From Burkholderiaceae bacterium (GTDB taxonomy: Bacteria > Pseudomonadota > Gammaproteobacteria > Burkholderiales > Burkholderiaceae_E), in contig JAMLIN010000005.1 of assembly GCA_023954135.1 (NCBI GenBank), positions 107,877 to 171,876 of the forward strand: a stretch of DNA of 64,000 nucleotides. The letters are read 5' to 3'. A program made the position numbers and the translations under genes. The notes below the pieces were generated by a model. The model was not told where the DNA came from and made no database searches. It saw nothing but the letters and a program-made list of their open reading frames with translations. Shown here in pieces: positions 50,994 to 59,775 of this stretch; the first letter of the stretch is position 1; each line of letters opens with the position of its first letter.

Positions 50994-51731
50994 TGCGCAA
51001 TCCGCTGGACTTCACCGGCAAGACCGTACTGGTCGTCGGCGGCTCGAGCGGCATCGGCAACGGCATCGCGCGCGCCTTCTTCGAGCAGGGCGCGACGGTG
51101 CACGTATGGGGTACCCCGGCCGTCGGCCGCCGACTCCGCGGCGGCCCACGGCTCGGACCTCGCGGGGCTGCACTATGCGCAGGTCGACCTCGCCGATCCT
51201 GGCGCCATCGAGCGCCATGCGCCGCCCTTCGACCGGCTCGACGTGCTGGTGCTTTCGCAGGGCATCGTCCTCTACCGGCGCGGCGAATTCGACCCGATCG
51301 GCTTTCGCAAGGTCATCGAGGTGAATCTCAACAGCCTGATGGACTGCAGCCTCAAGTTCCACGACATGCTGCGCGCCTCGCAGGGAGCGCTGATCACGGT
51401 GAGCTCCACCGCCGCCTACCATGCGACCATGGGCAATCCGGCCTACAACGCATCGAAGACCGGCGCGGTCGGCCTCACCCGTACCCTCGCCCAGGCCTGG
51501 GCCGGCGAGGGCATCCGGGTCAACGGCATTGCGCCGGGCCTCGTCGACACCAAGCTCACCAAGGTCACGACCGACAATCCGCAGCGGCTGGAAGCCAGCC
51601 TGCGGCGGATCCCGGCGGGCCGTCTCGGCCTGCCTTCGGACATGGCGGGCGCCGCATTGTTCCTCGCTTCGCCCCTGGCCTCCTATGTCTACGGCCAGAC
51701 GCTGCCGGTCGACGGCGGGCTGATCCTGTAG
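50993..51731 (+). pseudogene. SDR oxidoreductase interrupted by a one-base insertion
   Basis: An SDR gene starting at ATG 50993 (FTGKTVLVVGGSSGIGNGIA) and read in one frame to about 51113, then in the next frame to the stop at 51731. The break is at the CCCC run 51114-51117. Removing one C restores GT-RPSAADSAAAHG...VDLADPGAIERH, and the protein would be about 245 residues with intact catalytic Ser and YNASK. The rest is undamaged, so it is either a recent frameshift or a sequencing error in a homopolymer. It is coupled to the thiolase and may reduce or oxidise its CoA substrate. Confidence 0.85.
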
Positions 51732-51757
51732 CGCGCTTCGGATCGATGCACCGGGCA

Positions 51758-53503
51758 TCAGCCCGGGCCGATCCCCTGTCCCCGGCCGGGGGCTGGCGCC
51801 CGCCGGGCATCCATCAGACTGGCGGCGATTCCGTCGGCGACGCGGATCGCCAGCGCGAGGATGGTGAGGGTCGGATTGGCATGGCCGGCGGTCGGGAATA
51901 CCGCGCTGCTCGCGATGTGGAGATTGCGCATCCCGTGCACCCGGCAGTCCGGATCGACCACGCCATCGCGCGGCGAGACCGACATGCGTGCGGTGCCGGC
52001 CGGGTGGTGCGTCGACATCTGCGTCACCAGCGGCAATCCGTCCCGGCGCTCGTAGCGCAACTCGCCGATGCCGGCATCGGCGAGTGCCGCAGCGAGCAGT
52101 TCCTGGCTGCGGGCGGCGCTGCGCTGGTCGATCGGATTCCAGCGGAACCGGACCCGGGGCCGAGGCACGCCGAGGGCATCGCGTTCGGTGCCGAGCGTGA
52201 TCCGGTTGTCGGGGTCGGGCGCCTGCTCGCACAGCAGGAAGACATCGAGACCATCGAAGCGTGATTCCCGATCGGCGAGCTCGCTCCAGCCGCCGTGGTC
52301 GATGTCGAAGGCTGGACGAAACGCCCGGCGATAGCGGGTCTGGTGGTACAGCACGTCGTCCAGGCCACGGACCACGGACTCGAGTCGTCGTACGCTGCCT
52401 GCCAGGCCCTTCGGCATCGCGCAGCGCAGCTCGCGCAACGCCCGGCGCGCCGGGGAGCGCCAGGTGACGCCGCGCCCGAAGGGGCGCTGGATGCGGCGGC
52501 GAAGGGAGCGGCGAGCGTGCGGCAGCAGCAGGGTCGTCGCCGAGAGCAGCGCCTCGCGTTCACGCACGTCCGTAGCGAGCCGGAAACTGAGCAGGCCGTG
52601 GGCCGGGCCACGGCGGCGCATGTCGTAGCCGCTCGCCCCGCGCGGCAGGCCGCCGTCCGATGCGCGCAGGATGCCGGCGTCGATGATCTGGTGGTCCATC
52701 AGGAAGCGGCCGACGAGACCGTGAGCATTGCCGAGCCCCGATGCGACGATGTCGTTGGAGGCAAGGAGCAGGCGCGGCACCTCGAAGCCACCCTGGGCCA
52801 GGATCACCTCGCTGGCACGGACCCGGAAGCTGCCGCCGCCGAGGCTGCGTACCCGCACCGCGCTGACCGCGTCGGCCCGCGGGCCGGTCTCGAGCATCAC
52901 GGCGCAGGACATCGTCAGGCAGCGCACGTTCCGGCGGGCTTCGATCGCGATGCGCGCGTCCCGGGTGAAAGCGTCCCGGGGTGCGAAGAGGAAGAGTCCG
53001 GGCTCGACCAGGCCGTGGGCGAAGTGGAAGGCGCCATGTTCGCCATCGATCCAGGGCGCCGGGTCGAAGGGTGCCGGCGCGCAACCGGCGCGGCGCATGG
53101 CCCGCGCGACATAGGGAGCGAGGGTTGCTTCGTCGATCGGCCAGCCGCTGTACGGCAGCCAGCTCCGGGCCCGGTAGTCGAGCGCGTCGAGCGCGGCCAT
53201 GCGCACCCAGATCCGGCCATCGATCTCGATGCACCACTGGCGCGCGGTGCCGCCGATGCCGGCGTCGCGCAGGGTGCCGATGTCCGGATAGAGATCGGGA
53301 CCCGGATCGGGATCGGTCTCGGCGGTGAGCAACGCCCTCGCGGTCGGCTCCGCCATGGTGCTGCCGGACTCGAGCAGCACCACGGCCAGGCCGCGCTCGC
53401 CGAGCTCCTGTGCCAGTGTCAGCCCGGCCGGGCCGGCGCCGACGATGCAGACATCGGCATCGAGCACGCTGCCATCGGGAATCTCGCGGCCGTCGTCGAT
53501 CAT
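51758..53503 (-). CDS. GMC-family flavin oxidoreductase
   Basis: A 581-residue FAD enzyme. The N-terminal dinucleotide-binding motif is VCIVGAGPAGLTLAQEL (about residues 18-34), followed by LLESG. The C-terminal motif THHPAGTARM holds a His, and SSAVFPTAGHANPTLTILALA is the GMC_oxred_C signature. The middle has an ASEVILAQGGFEVPRLLLAS flavin-contact segment. It probably oxidises an alcohol; the electron acceptor and substrate are unknown. ATG 53503 gives a normal N-terminus. It converges on the broken SDR. Confidence 0.87.
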   Translation of the reverse strand: MIDDGREIPDGSVLDADVCIVGAGPAGLTLAQELGERGLAVVLLESGSTMAEPTARALLTAETDPDPGPDLYPDIGTLRDAGIGGTARQWCIEIDGRIWVRMAALDALDYRARSWLPYSGWPIDEATLAPYVARAMRRAGCAPAPFDPAPWIDGEHGAFHFAHGLVEPGLFLFAPRDAFTRDARIAIEARRNVRCLTMSCAVMLETGPRADAVSAVRVRSLGGGSFRVRASEVILAQGGFEVPRLLLASNDIVASGLGNAHGLVGRFLMDHQIIDAGILRASDGGLPRGASGYDMRRRGPAHGLLSFRLATDVREREALLSATTLLLPHARRSLRRRIQRPFGRGVTWRSPARRALRELRCAMPKGLAGSVRRLESVVRGLDDVLYHQTRYRRAFRPAFDIDHGGWSELADRESRFDGLDVFLLCEQAPDPDNRITLGTERDALGVPRPRVRFRWNPIDQRSAARSQELLAAALADAGIGELRYERRDGLPLVTQMSTHHPAGTARMSVSPRDGVVDPDCRVHGMRNLHIASSAVFPTAGHANPTLTILALAIRVADGIAASLMDARRAPAPGRGQGIGPG

Positions 53504-53529
53504 CGGATCCGGCCCCGCGCGATACGGGC

Positions 53530-54459
53530 TCAGTCGGCTGCGGTGAGCAGGCAGTGAGCCCGGGCCACCGCGATCGGGACCTCGGGCTCGCGTTGCCAGA
53601 GCCGGACCTGGACGAGGGCGACGCGTTTGCCGAGGCGTACGACGTCGCAATTCGCGAAGGTCTCCTCGGGGCGGCCCCCGCGCAGATAGTCGAGCGAGAA
53701 GTCGATGCCCTTGGGCAGCTTCTCGCCGTGCAGGGTCTGGTTCAGGTGCAGGAGCGCGGCGGATTCGGCGAAGCCGGCGAGCACGCCGCCGTGCAATGCG
53801 GGCAGGCGCGGATTGCCGATCAGCTTCGGATCGAAGGGAAGCCGGAAGGTCGGGGTTTCGGCGTCGGGTGCGACCCGGATGCCGAGGTAGTCCAGATAGG
53901 GGATCGCGCCGCGGGGCATCGCGGGCTCGCTCGCCGGCGGGGGCTGCCAGCCGGCTGCTTCGCGCCGCGATGCCGGCGCACGACCGCTGTCGGCCTGCGA
54001 GGCGGCATTGCCCGCTCGCTCGGCTGGCCGCGAGCCCGAAGGCGTCGAAAGCATGAAGACCGCCTGCACTGCCGCCACCGGCTCGTCCCGGTCACCCTGG
54101 TGGACCTCGGCCCGGGCGAACGCGATGCTGCGGCTGATGCGATAGCAATGGGCGTCGCAATGGATGACTCGCGACGGCGATGCCGGCCGCAGGTAGTCCA
54201 TCCGCAGGTCGAGCGTGGCAAATGTGACGACGGTATCGAGAGCGGCCCCCACCGCGAGGCCGCAGCAGGAATCGGCAAGTACCGTGATCGCCCCGGGGTG
54301 CATCAGGTCGCGAGCCGGATCGCCCATCCAGTCGGGGCGCGCCGGCATCGACATCGAGCTGCGGTCGCGATCGACGTGGGTCACCTCGAGGCCGATGTCC
54401 CGCATCTGGGGTGAACCTTGCACGAAGTTCCTGACAAGAAGGTCGAAGCGGTCGGGCAT
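53530..54459 (-). CDS. Double-hotdog PaaI-like thioesterase fusion
   Basis: A 309-residue protein of two hotdog-fold domains. The first (about residues 15-125) contains LMHPGAITVLADSCCGLAVGAAL and RMDYLRPASPS. The second (about 175-305) contains LPALHGGVLAGFAESAALLHL and DFSLDYLRGGRPEETFANCDVVRLGKR. Between them lies a linker rich in Ala, Pro and Arg. Each domain has the central-helix HGG-type motif of PaaI thioesterases, the first as HPGA. It would hydrolyse an acyl-CoA. The start at ATG 54459 is chosen because upstream translation is unconserved. Confidence 0.8.
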   Translation of the reverse strand: MPDRFDLLVRNFVQGSPQMRDIGLEVTHVDRDRSSMSMPARPDWMGDPARDLMHPGAITVLADSCCGLAVGAALDTVVTFATLDLRMDYLRPASPSRVIHCDAHCYRISRSIAFARAEVHQGDRDEPVAAVQAVFMLSTPSGSRPAERAGNAASQADSGRAPASRREAAGWQPPPASEPAMPRGAIPYLDYLGIRVAPDAETPTFRLPFDPKLIGNPRLPALHGGVLAGFAESAALLHLNQTLHGEKLPKGIDFSLDYLRGGRPEETFANCDVVRLGKRVALVQVRLWQREPEVPIAVARAHCLLTAAD

Positions 54460-54595
54460 GGCGAGGGCCGGAAGAGGTGATGGAGGGCGGCGCTGTGGCC
54501 GGTGCTGCGAGTGTAGCGCGGCCGGATCGCGGGCGCGGGCAGCGGTTTCGCCGAAGCCGTAAGATCGGGTATCGGCACCGCCTGGAGCCCGCAAC

Positions 54596-55294
54596 ATGAA
54601 ACCCGTCTTCCGGATCGACTTCGTCTCGGATGTTTCCTGCCCCTGGTGCGCCATCGGCCTCGGGGCGCTCGAAGCAGCGCTCGATCGCCTGCGGGGCGAG
54701 CTGTCCGCAAGGATCCATTTCCAGCCCTTCGAGCTCAATCCGCGGATGGGGCCCGAGGGCCAGGACATCGTGGAGCACATCGCGCAGAAGTACGGCGCCT
54801 CGGCGCAGCAACAGGCCGCCACCCGCGAGATGATCCGCCAGCGCGGCGCCGAGGTCGGCTTCGTGTTCCGGCCCGAGGGCCGCGACCGGATCTACAACAC
54901 CTTCGATGCCCATCGCCTGCTGCATTGGGCGCACGAGGAAGGGCGGGCCGAGGGCGAGGATGGCGAGCCCGGCCAGCAGCGTCTGCTCAAGAAGGCGCTG
55001 TTCTCCGCCTACTTCACCGAGGGCCGCAGCCCCGCTTCGCACGATGTGCTGGTCGAGGCGGTCGTCGCGGCGGGGCTCGATGCCGGTCGCGCCCGCGAGG
55101 TGCTCGCGACGGGCGAGTTCGCCGCCGAGGTGCGCGAGCGCGAAGCCTTCTGGCGCGAGCGCGAGATCCATGCGGTGCCGGCGATCGTCATCGACGATGC
55201 GCAGCTGATCTCCGGCGGCCAGCCGGTCGAGGTGTTCGAACGCGTGCTGCGCAAGCTGGCGGACCGGCGCCGCGAGGCCGAGGCTGGCGCGTGA
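54596..55294 (+). CDS. DsbA-family oxidoreductase, FrnE-like
   Basis: A 232-residue thioredoxin-fold protein without a signal peptide, so cytoplasmic. The active-site motif is CPWC in SDVSCPWCAIGLGAL. The helical insert and the end AVPAIVIDDAQLISGGQP, with its cis-Pro, match the DsbA/2-hydroxychromene-2-carboxylate isomerase group and FrnE. Its role is probably disulphide exchange or a redox-linked isomerisation. Its stop overlaps the start of hyuA (GTGA). Confidence 0.85.
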   Translation: MKPVFRIDFVSDVSCPWCAIGLGALEAALDRLRGELSARIHFQPFELNPRMGPEGQDIVEHIAQKYGASAQQQAATREMIRQRGAEVGFVFRPEGRDRIYNTFDAHRLLHWAHEEGRAEGEDGEPGQQRLLKKALFSAYFTEGRSPASHDVLVEAVVAAGLDAGRAREVLATGEFAAEVREREAFWREREIHAVPAIVIDDAQLISGGQPVEVFERVLRKLADRRREAEAGA

Positions 55295-57444
55295 GCGCCG
55301 CCGCCCGGCCGCCCGAAGGCGGCGCTCCCCTCCCTCGGGGAGGACGTCGCGCTTCGCGACAGGAGGGTGGTCCAGTTGAGCACCTGATCGCCGCCGACAC
55401 GGGCGGTACCTTCACCGACCTCGTGGTCCACGACACCCGCAGCGGCGCAACCCGCTTCGGCAAGACGCTCACGACCTACGGCAACCTCGTCGTCGGCGCG
55501 ATGAAGGGCCTTGCCGCCACCGGCGTGGCGGCGGCCGATGCGATGGTCTTCACCCATGGCACGACGCACGTCATCAACTCGCTCATCCAGCGCGAAGGCG
55601 GTCGCAGCGCGCTCCTCACGACCAGGGGTTTCCGGGACGTGCTCGAGATCGGCCGGGGCAATCGTGCCGATCCGTTCGACCTGCACTACCGTCGCGATCC
55701 GCCCCTGATTCCGCGCGACCTGCGCTTCGAGATCGACGAGCGGATCGACGCCCGGGGGCAGGTTCTAGTCGCGCTCGACACCGCCGGGCTCGAGGCGCTC
55801 GCCGGACAGCTGCGCGCGGCGGATGTCGAGGCGGTGGCGATCTCCTTCCTGCATGCCTGGCGCAACCCCGCGCACGAGCAGCAGGCGCAGCGGATCCTGC
55901 GCGCCCTGCTGCCCGGCGTGTTCGTTTCCTGCGGCAGCGAGCTGACCCGCGAGATGATGGAGTACGAGCGGACCGCGACCGTTGCCGCCAATGCCTACGT
56001 CGGTGCCCGGATGAGCGGCTACATCGAGGCTTTCGAGACCGAGCTGGCCGACCGCGGATTCGCCGGACGCTTCCACCTGATGGGCTCGAGCGGAGGGGTG
56101 ATGTCGGCCGCCGCCGCGCTGACGCGCCCGGTGTCGCTGGTCGAATCGGGCCCGGTCGCCGGCTGCGCCGGGGCCGCCGCCTATGCGGCCCGGCTCGGCA
56201 TCGACCGGATGATCGCCTTCGACATGGGCGGCACCACCGCCAAGTGCGCCCTGATCGAGGACGCCGGCTTCGAGGTCGTCAGCACCTACTACGTCAATGG
56301 CTACGAGCGCGGTTTCCCGATCCGCACGCCGGTGCTCGACATCGTCGAGGTGGGCGCGGGCGGCGGCTCGATCGCCTGGCTCGATGCGCACGGCCGGATG
56401 CGGCTCGGCCCGCGCAGCGCCGGCTCCGAGCCCGGGCCGATCGCGTTCGGCCGCGGCGGCGTCGAGCCCACGGTGACCGACGCCAACGTCGTGCTCGGCC
56501 GGGTGGGTGCCGGCAGCTTCATGGACGGTGCGCTGCCTCTCGATGAGCGCGCGGCGGCCGCAGGCATCGACCGACGGCTCGCCCGGCCGCTCGGCTACGC
56601 CGGGGCGGCCGGGATCGACCGGGTCGCGCAGGGCATACTCGATCTCGCCTGCGTCGCGATGGCCAATGCGATCAAGGAGATCACGATCGAACGCGGCCGC
56701 GATGTGCGCGAGTTCAGCCTGTTCGCCTTCGGCGGCGGCGGGCCGATCTTCGCGGGGGAGCTCGCCCGCGGCCTCGGGATCGGTGAAGTCGTGATTCCGC
56801 CGCATCCCGGCATGTTCTCGTCCTTCGGCATGCTGCTCGCCCCGATGCGCCACGACGTCGACCACAGTTTCATGAGGCCGCTGTCCGACGAGTCGATGGA
56901 GGCGGCGCGGACCTGTTTCGCGGAGATGGCCGGGCAGGGACGCGAAGCGCTCGCGCGCGACCTCGGCGATGCGTCGGTGAGCCTGCGTCACGAGGCGGAC
57001 ATGAGCTATGTCGGCCAGAGCCACACGGTCCGCGTCGCGCTTGCGCCGACGATGTCGGCACTCGAATGCGGGCAGGCCTTCGAGCGGGCCTACCGGACCC
57101 GCTACGGGCATCTCAACGAGGCGGCCCGGATCCAGCTCTCGGTCCTGCGGGTGGTCTGCGAGGTGCGTCTGCCGCAACCGGCACTGGGCGCCGACCCGAT
57201 CGACGGCGGCGACGCCGCCGGGCCGGGTTCGCGCGAGGTTCATTTCGCGAGCGCGGAAGGCCGGATCTCCACCCCGGTCCTTCGCCGCACGACGCTCGCG
57301 CCAGGCGTCCGGATCGAGGGGCCCGCGATCATCGAGGAATACAGCTCGACCACCATCGTCGCGCCGGGCGAATCCGTCGTGGTCGGCGAGCTCGGCGAGC
57401 TGCGCCTGCGCATCGCGCCGGCGCAGCGGGAAGCCCGGCCATGA
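55291..57444 (+). CDS. hyuA: Hydantoinase/oxoprolinase subunit A (HyuA family)
   Basis: A 717-residue ATP-dependent amidohydrolase subunit. Family marks: AADTGGTFTDLVVHD, FTHGTTHVINSLIQREGGRSALLTT-like N-terminal half, GRGNRADPFDL, GSSGGVMSA, RPVSLVESGPVAGCAGAA, FDMGGTTAKCALI and VEVGAGGGSIAWLD. Partner HyuB follows with a 4-base overlap. The pair hydrolyses cyclic amides or similar bonds with ATP; the substrate (hydantoin, 5-oxoproline, acetone-type) is not set. GTG 55291 is the only canonical in-frame start near the beginning. The first about 30 residues are encoded by a hairpin-rich spacer (55329-55360), so the true start may lie later. Confidence 0.85.
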   Translation: MSAAARPPEGGAPLPRGGRRASRQEGGPVEHLIAADTGGTFTDLVVHDTRSGATRFGKTLTTYGNLVVGAMKGLAATGVAAADAMVFTHGTTHVINSLIQREGGRSALLTTRGFRDVLEIGRGNRADPFDLHYRRDPPLIPRDLRFEIDERIDARGQVLVALDTAGLEALAGQLRAADVEAVAISFLHAWRNPAHEQQAQRILRALLPGVFVSCGSELTREMMEYERTATVAANAYVGARMSGYIEAFETELADRGFAGRFHLMGSSGGVMSAAAALTRPVSLVESGPVAGCAGAAAYAARLGIDRMIAFDMGGTTAKCALIEDAGFEVVSTYYVNGYERGFPIRTPVLDIVEVGAGGGSIAWLDAHGRMRLGPRSAGSEPGPIAFGRGGVEPTVTDANVVLGRVGAGSFMDGALPLDERAAAAGIDRRLARPLGYAGAAGIDRVAQGILDLACVAMANAIKEITIERGRDVREFSLFAFGGGGPIFAGELARGLGIGEVVIPPHPGMFSSFGMLLAPMRHDVDHSFMRPLSDESMEAARTCFAEMAGQGREALARDLGDASVSLRHEADMSYVGQSHTVRVALAPTMSALECGQAFERAYRTRYGHLNEAARIQLSVLRVVCEVRLPQPALGADPIDGGDAAGPGSREVHFASAEGRISTPVLRRTTLAPGVRIEGPAIIEEYSSTTIVAPGESVVVGELGELRLRIAPAQREARP
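55329..55367 (+). other. Two adjacent hairpins and an SD-like run inside the hyuA start region
   Basis: CCTCCC-TCG-GGGAGG (55329-55343) and GTCGCG-CTT-CGCGAC (55346-55360) are tandem perfect stem-loops, followed by AGGAGGG (55361-55367), which looks like a Shine-Dalgarno. This reads as intergenic DNA, yet in the present gene model it is translated. Confidence 0.5.
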
Positions 57445-59210
57445 CCGCGAAGGCGACCACGGGATCGATCGATCCGATCGAGCGGCAGATCGTCAGGCAG
57501 CGCCTGATCGCGGTGCCGAACCTGATCGAGAAGAACGTCGAACGCACCTCGTTCAGCCTGCTGGTGCGCGAGTACAAGGACTACGCGGTCGGATTCGTCG
57601 ATGCGCGCGGACGGCTCGTCGCCCAGTCGAAGTACAGCCTGCCGGCCTTCGTCGCCAACGCGATCGGGCTGGCTGTGCAGGCCGGATTGCGCGAGCTCGG
57701 GCCCGAGGCGATGCACGAAGGCGACGTGCTGATCTGCAGCGAGGCGGCGGTGCTCGGCAAGCACATCAATGACGTCGTCGCCTATACCCCGGTGCGCGCC
57801 GGCGGCGAGTTGCTCGGATTCTTCGCCGTGCTGATGCACTGGGTCGACGTCGGCGGCGCGGTCGTCGGTTCGTGCTTCTCCCCGCATACGACCGATGTCT
57901 TCCAGGAGGGCATCCAGTTTCCGACCGTGAAGCTGGTGAGCCGCGGCGAGCGGGTGCGCGACATCTTCCGCATCATCGAGACCAATACGCGGTTCCCGCG
58001 CCTGCTGATGGGCGACCTCGAGGCGCAGCTCGGGGGCTGCCGGATGGGTCACGACCTGGTGCAGGAGATCGTCGCCCAGCATGGCGCCGACGCCGTGCTC
58101 GGCGCCATCGACGAGATGATCGCCGATGCCGACCGGGCGATGGAGCGAGCCCTGCGGGCGCTTCCCGAAGGGACCTGGCGCGCGTCGTCCTTCATGGACG
58201 ACGACGGCGTGCGCCTGGGCGAGCCGATCCGCATCGACGTCGCGGTCAGCATCGCCGATGGCCGCCTGGTCGTCGACCTGAGCGGCCTGAGCGAGCAGCT
58301 CGCCGGCCCCTTCAATGCCGGCCGCGACGGCGGTGCGGTGGCGGTCGCGCGGATGGCGGCCAAGTTCCTGTTCGCCGGCACCACGCCGGTCAACGAAGGC
58401 GACTTCCTGCGGGTCGATGTCGTCATCCCCGATGGCAGGTTCCTCAGCGCTCGCCCCGATGCGCCCGTGGGCGGGGCCGGCAACACGTCGGCCACGGTGG
58501 TCGACACCATCATCGCCGCGCTCGCCCCGGTGCTCGAGGGCCGGGTCCCGGCGGGTCACCACGGCATCTACGGCACTCATACGATCAGCGGCATCGCCGA
58601 GGATGGCGAACGCTTCCTCAGCCTCGACGCGATGTCGGGCGGATGGGGCGCCTTCGTCGATCGCGACGGTCCGGGGCCGTTCCGCTCGATGACCCATGGC
58701 GATGTGCGCGATGTGCCCGTGGAGCTGCAGGAAGCGAGCTATCCCTACCGGATCGAAGCCAAGCGGCTGCGGGTCGACAGCGGCGGCCCGGGGCGCTTTC
58801 GCGGTGGCCTCGGCATCGAGAAGGTCTACCGTTTCGATCGCGACCTCGCCCTGCTCGCCAAGATCGAGCGCATCGGGTGTCCGCCCTGGGGCGTCGACGG
58901 GGGCCGACCGGGCATGTCGCCGGCGGGCGAGCTCATCGCTGCGACCGGCGAGCGGCGCAGTCTCGGCAAGGGGCAATGGCCGGTGCGCGCCGGCGATGTC
59001 GCCCGCATCCTGAGCGGTGGCGGCGGAGGCTACGGCGATCCCTTCGATCGCGATCCCCGGGCCGTTGCCGAGGATGTCCGCCTGGGGCTCGTCAGCGTCG
59101 AGGCGGCCCGTCGTGACTACGGCGTCGCGGTCTCGGCGGGCGGAATCCTCGACATGCCGGCCACGCTCGCCGCGCGGGAAGAATCCCGGCGGGGCATCGG
59201 CCGGTCGTAG
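57441..59210 (+). CDS. hyuB: Hydantoinase/oxoprolinase subunit B (HyuB family)
   Basis: A 589-residue partner of HyuA. Features: SIDPIERQIVRQRLIAVPNLI start, NTSATVVDTIIAALAPVLEG, FRGGLGIEKVYRF, and the C-terminal GGGGGYGDPFDRDP, the hallmark of HyuB and of acetone-carboxylase alpha-like proteins. It forms the complex with HyuA that hydrolyses cyclic amides or related compounds with ATP. It starts at ATG 57441, overlapping hyuA by 4 bases, and ends in convergence with exbD. Confidence 0.9.
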   Translation: MTAKATTGSIDPIERQIVRQRLIAVPNLIEKNVERTSFSLLVREYKDYAVGFVDARGRLVAQSKYSLPAFVANAIGLAVQAGLRELGPEAMHEGDVLICSEAAVLGKHINDVVAYTPVRAGGELLGFFAVLMHWVDVGGAVVGSCFSPHTTDVFQEGIQFPTVKLVSRGERVRDIFRIIETNTRFPRLLMGDLEAQLGGCRMGHDLVQEIVAQHGADAVLGAIDEMIADADRAMERALRALPEGTWRASSFMDDDGVRLGEPIRIDVAVSIADGRLVVDLSGLSEQLAGPFNAGRDGGAVAVARMAAKFLFAGTTPVNEGDFLRVDVVIPDGRFLSARPDAPVGGAGNTSATVVDTIIAALAPVLEGRVPAGHHGIYGTHTISGIAEDGERFLSLDAMSGGWGAFVDRDGPGPFRSMTHGDVRDVPVELQEASYPYRIEAKRLRVDSGGPGRFRGGLGIEKVYRFDRDLALLAKIERIGCPPWGVDGGRPGMSPAGELIAATGERRSLGKGQWPVRAGDVARILSGGGGGYGDPFDRDPRAVAEDVRLGLVSVEAARRDYGVAVSAGGILDMPATLAAREESRRGIGRS

Positions 59211-59225
59211 GGCCGCCGGATCGGA

Positions 59226-59246
59226 GCGGCGCGTCGTCCGCGCCGC
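59226..59246. terminator. Hairpin between convergent hyuB and exbD genes
   Basis: GCGGCGCG (59226-59233) and CGCGCCGC (59239-59246) form an 8-bp stem with a 5-base loop in the 58-base convergent gap; no U-tract on either side. Confidence 0.4.
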
Positions 59247-59268
59247 GCGATCGAATGCGAAGCGGGCG

Positions 59269-59769
59269 CTACTGGCCGGCCGATGCCGGCGCGGGTGAGT
59301 CGGCCGACGGCGTTCCCGGCGCATCCGTGCCGGCTGCCGGCGTCGCCGGTTCCTCGTCCCCGGGCTGGGTGACGAAGCCCAGCTTCTGGACGCCGGCGCG
59401 CTGCGCGGCCGCCATCACCTGGAGCACGGATTCGTATTCCACCTTGCGGTCGCCGCGGATGTGCAGCTCGGGCTGCGGATCCTTCCGGGCGGCTTCCTCG
59501 AGCCGCAGCTGCAGGGTGGCCGCATCGACCGGCTCGTCGTTCCAGTAGACGCGGGCTTCGGCATCGATGGCAAGCGTCACCCGGTCCGGCTCCTGGATGT
59601 CCGTCGCGGCGGTCGCGCGCGGAAGGTCCACCGTTACGCGTTGCGTGAGGACCGGCATCGTGATCATGAAGATGATCAGCATCACCAGCATGATGTCGAT
59701 CAGCGGCACCATGTTGATCTCGCTGAGCTCGGTGTCGTCGTCCTCGAAATCGTGCAGGGAAGCGGCCAT
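59269..59769 (-). CDS. exbD: Biopolymer transport protein ExbD/TolR
   Basis: A 166-residue single-pass membrane protein. The membrane segment PLIDIMLVMLIIFMIT holds Asp25, the proton-channel residue of ExbD/TolR. A periplasmic domain with LRLEEAARKDPQPELHIRGDR and YESVLQVMAAAQRAG follows, then a Pro/Ala-rich tail. With ExbB it uses the proton motive force to energise TonB. Last in tonB-exbB-exbD. Confidence 0.92.
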   Translation of the reverse strand: MAASLHDFEDDDTELSEINMVPLIDIMLVMLIIFMITMPVLTQRVTVDLPRATAATDIQEPDRVTLAIDAEARVYWNDEPVDAATLQLRLEEAARKDPQPELHIRGDRKVEYESVLQVMAAAQRAGVQKLGFVTQPGDEEPATPAAGTDAPGTPSADSPAPASAGQ

Positions 59770-59775
59770 GTGTCC

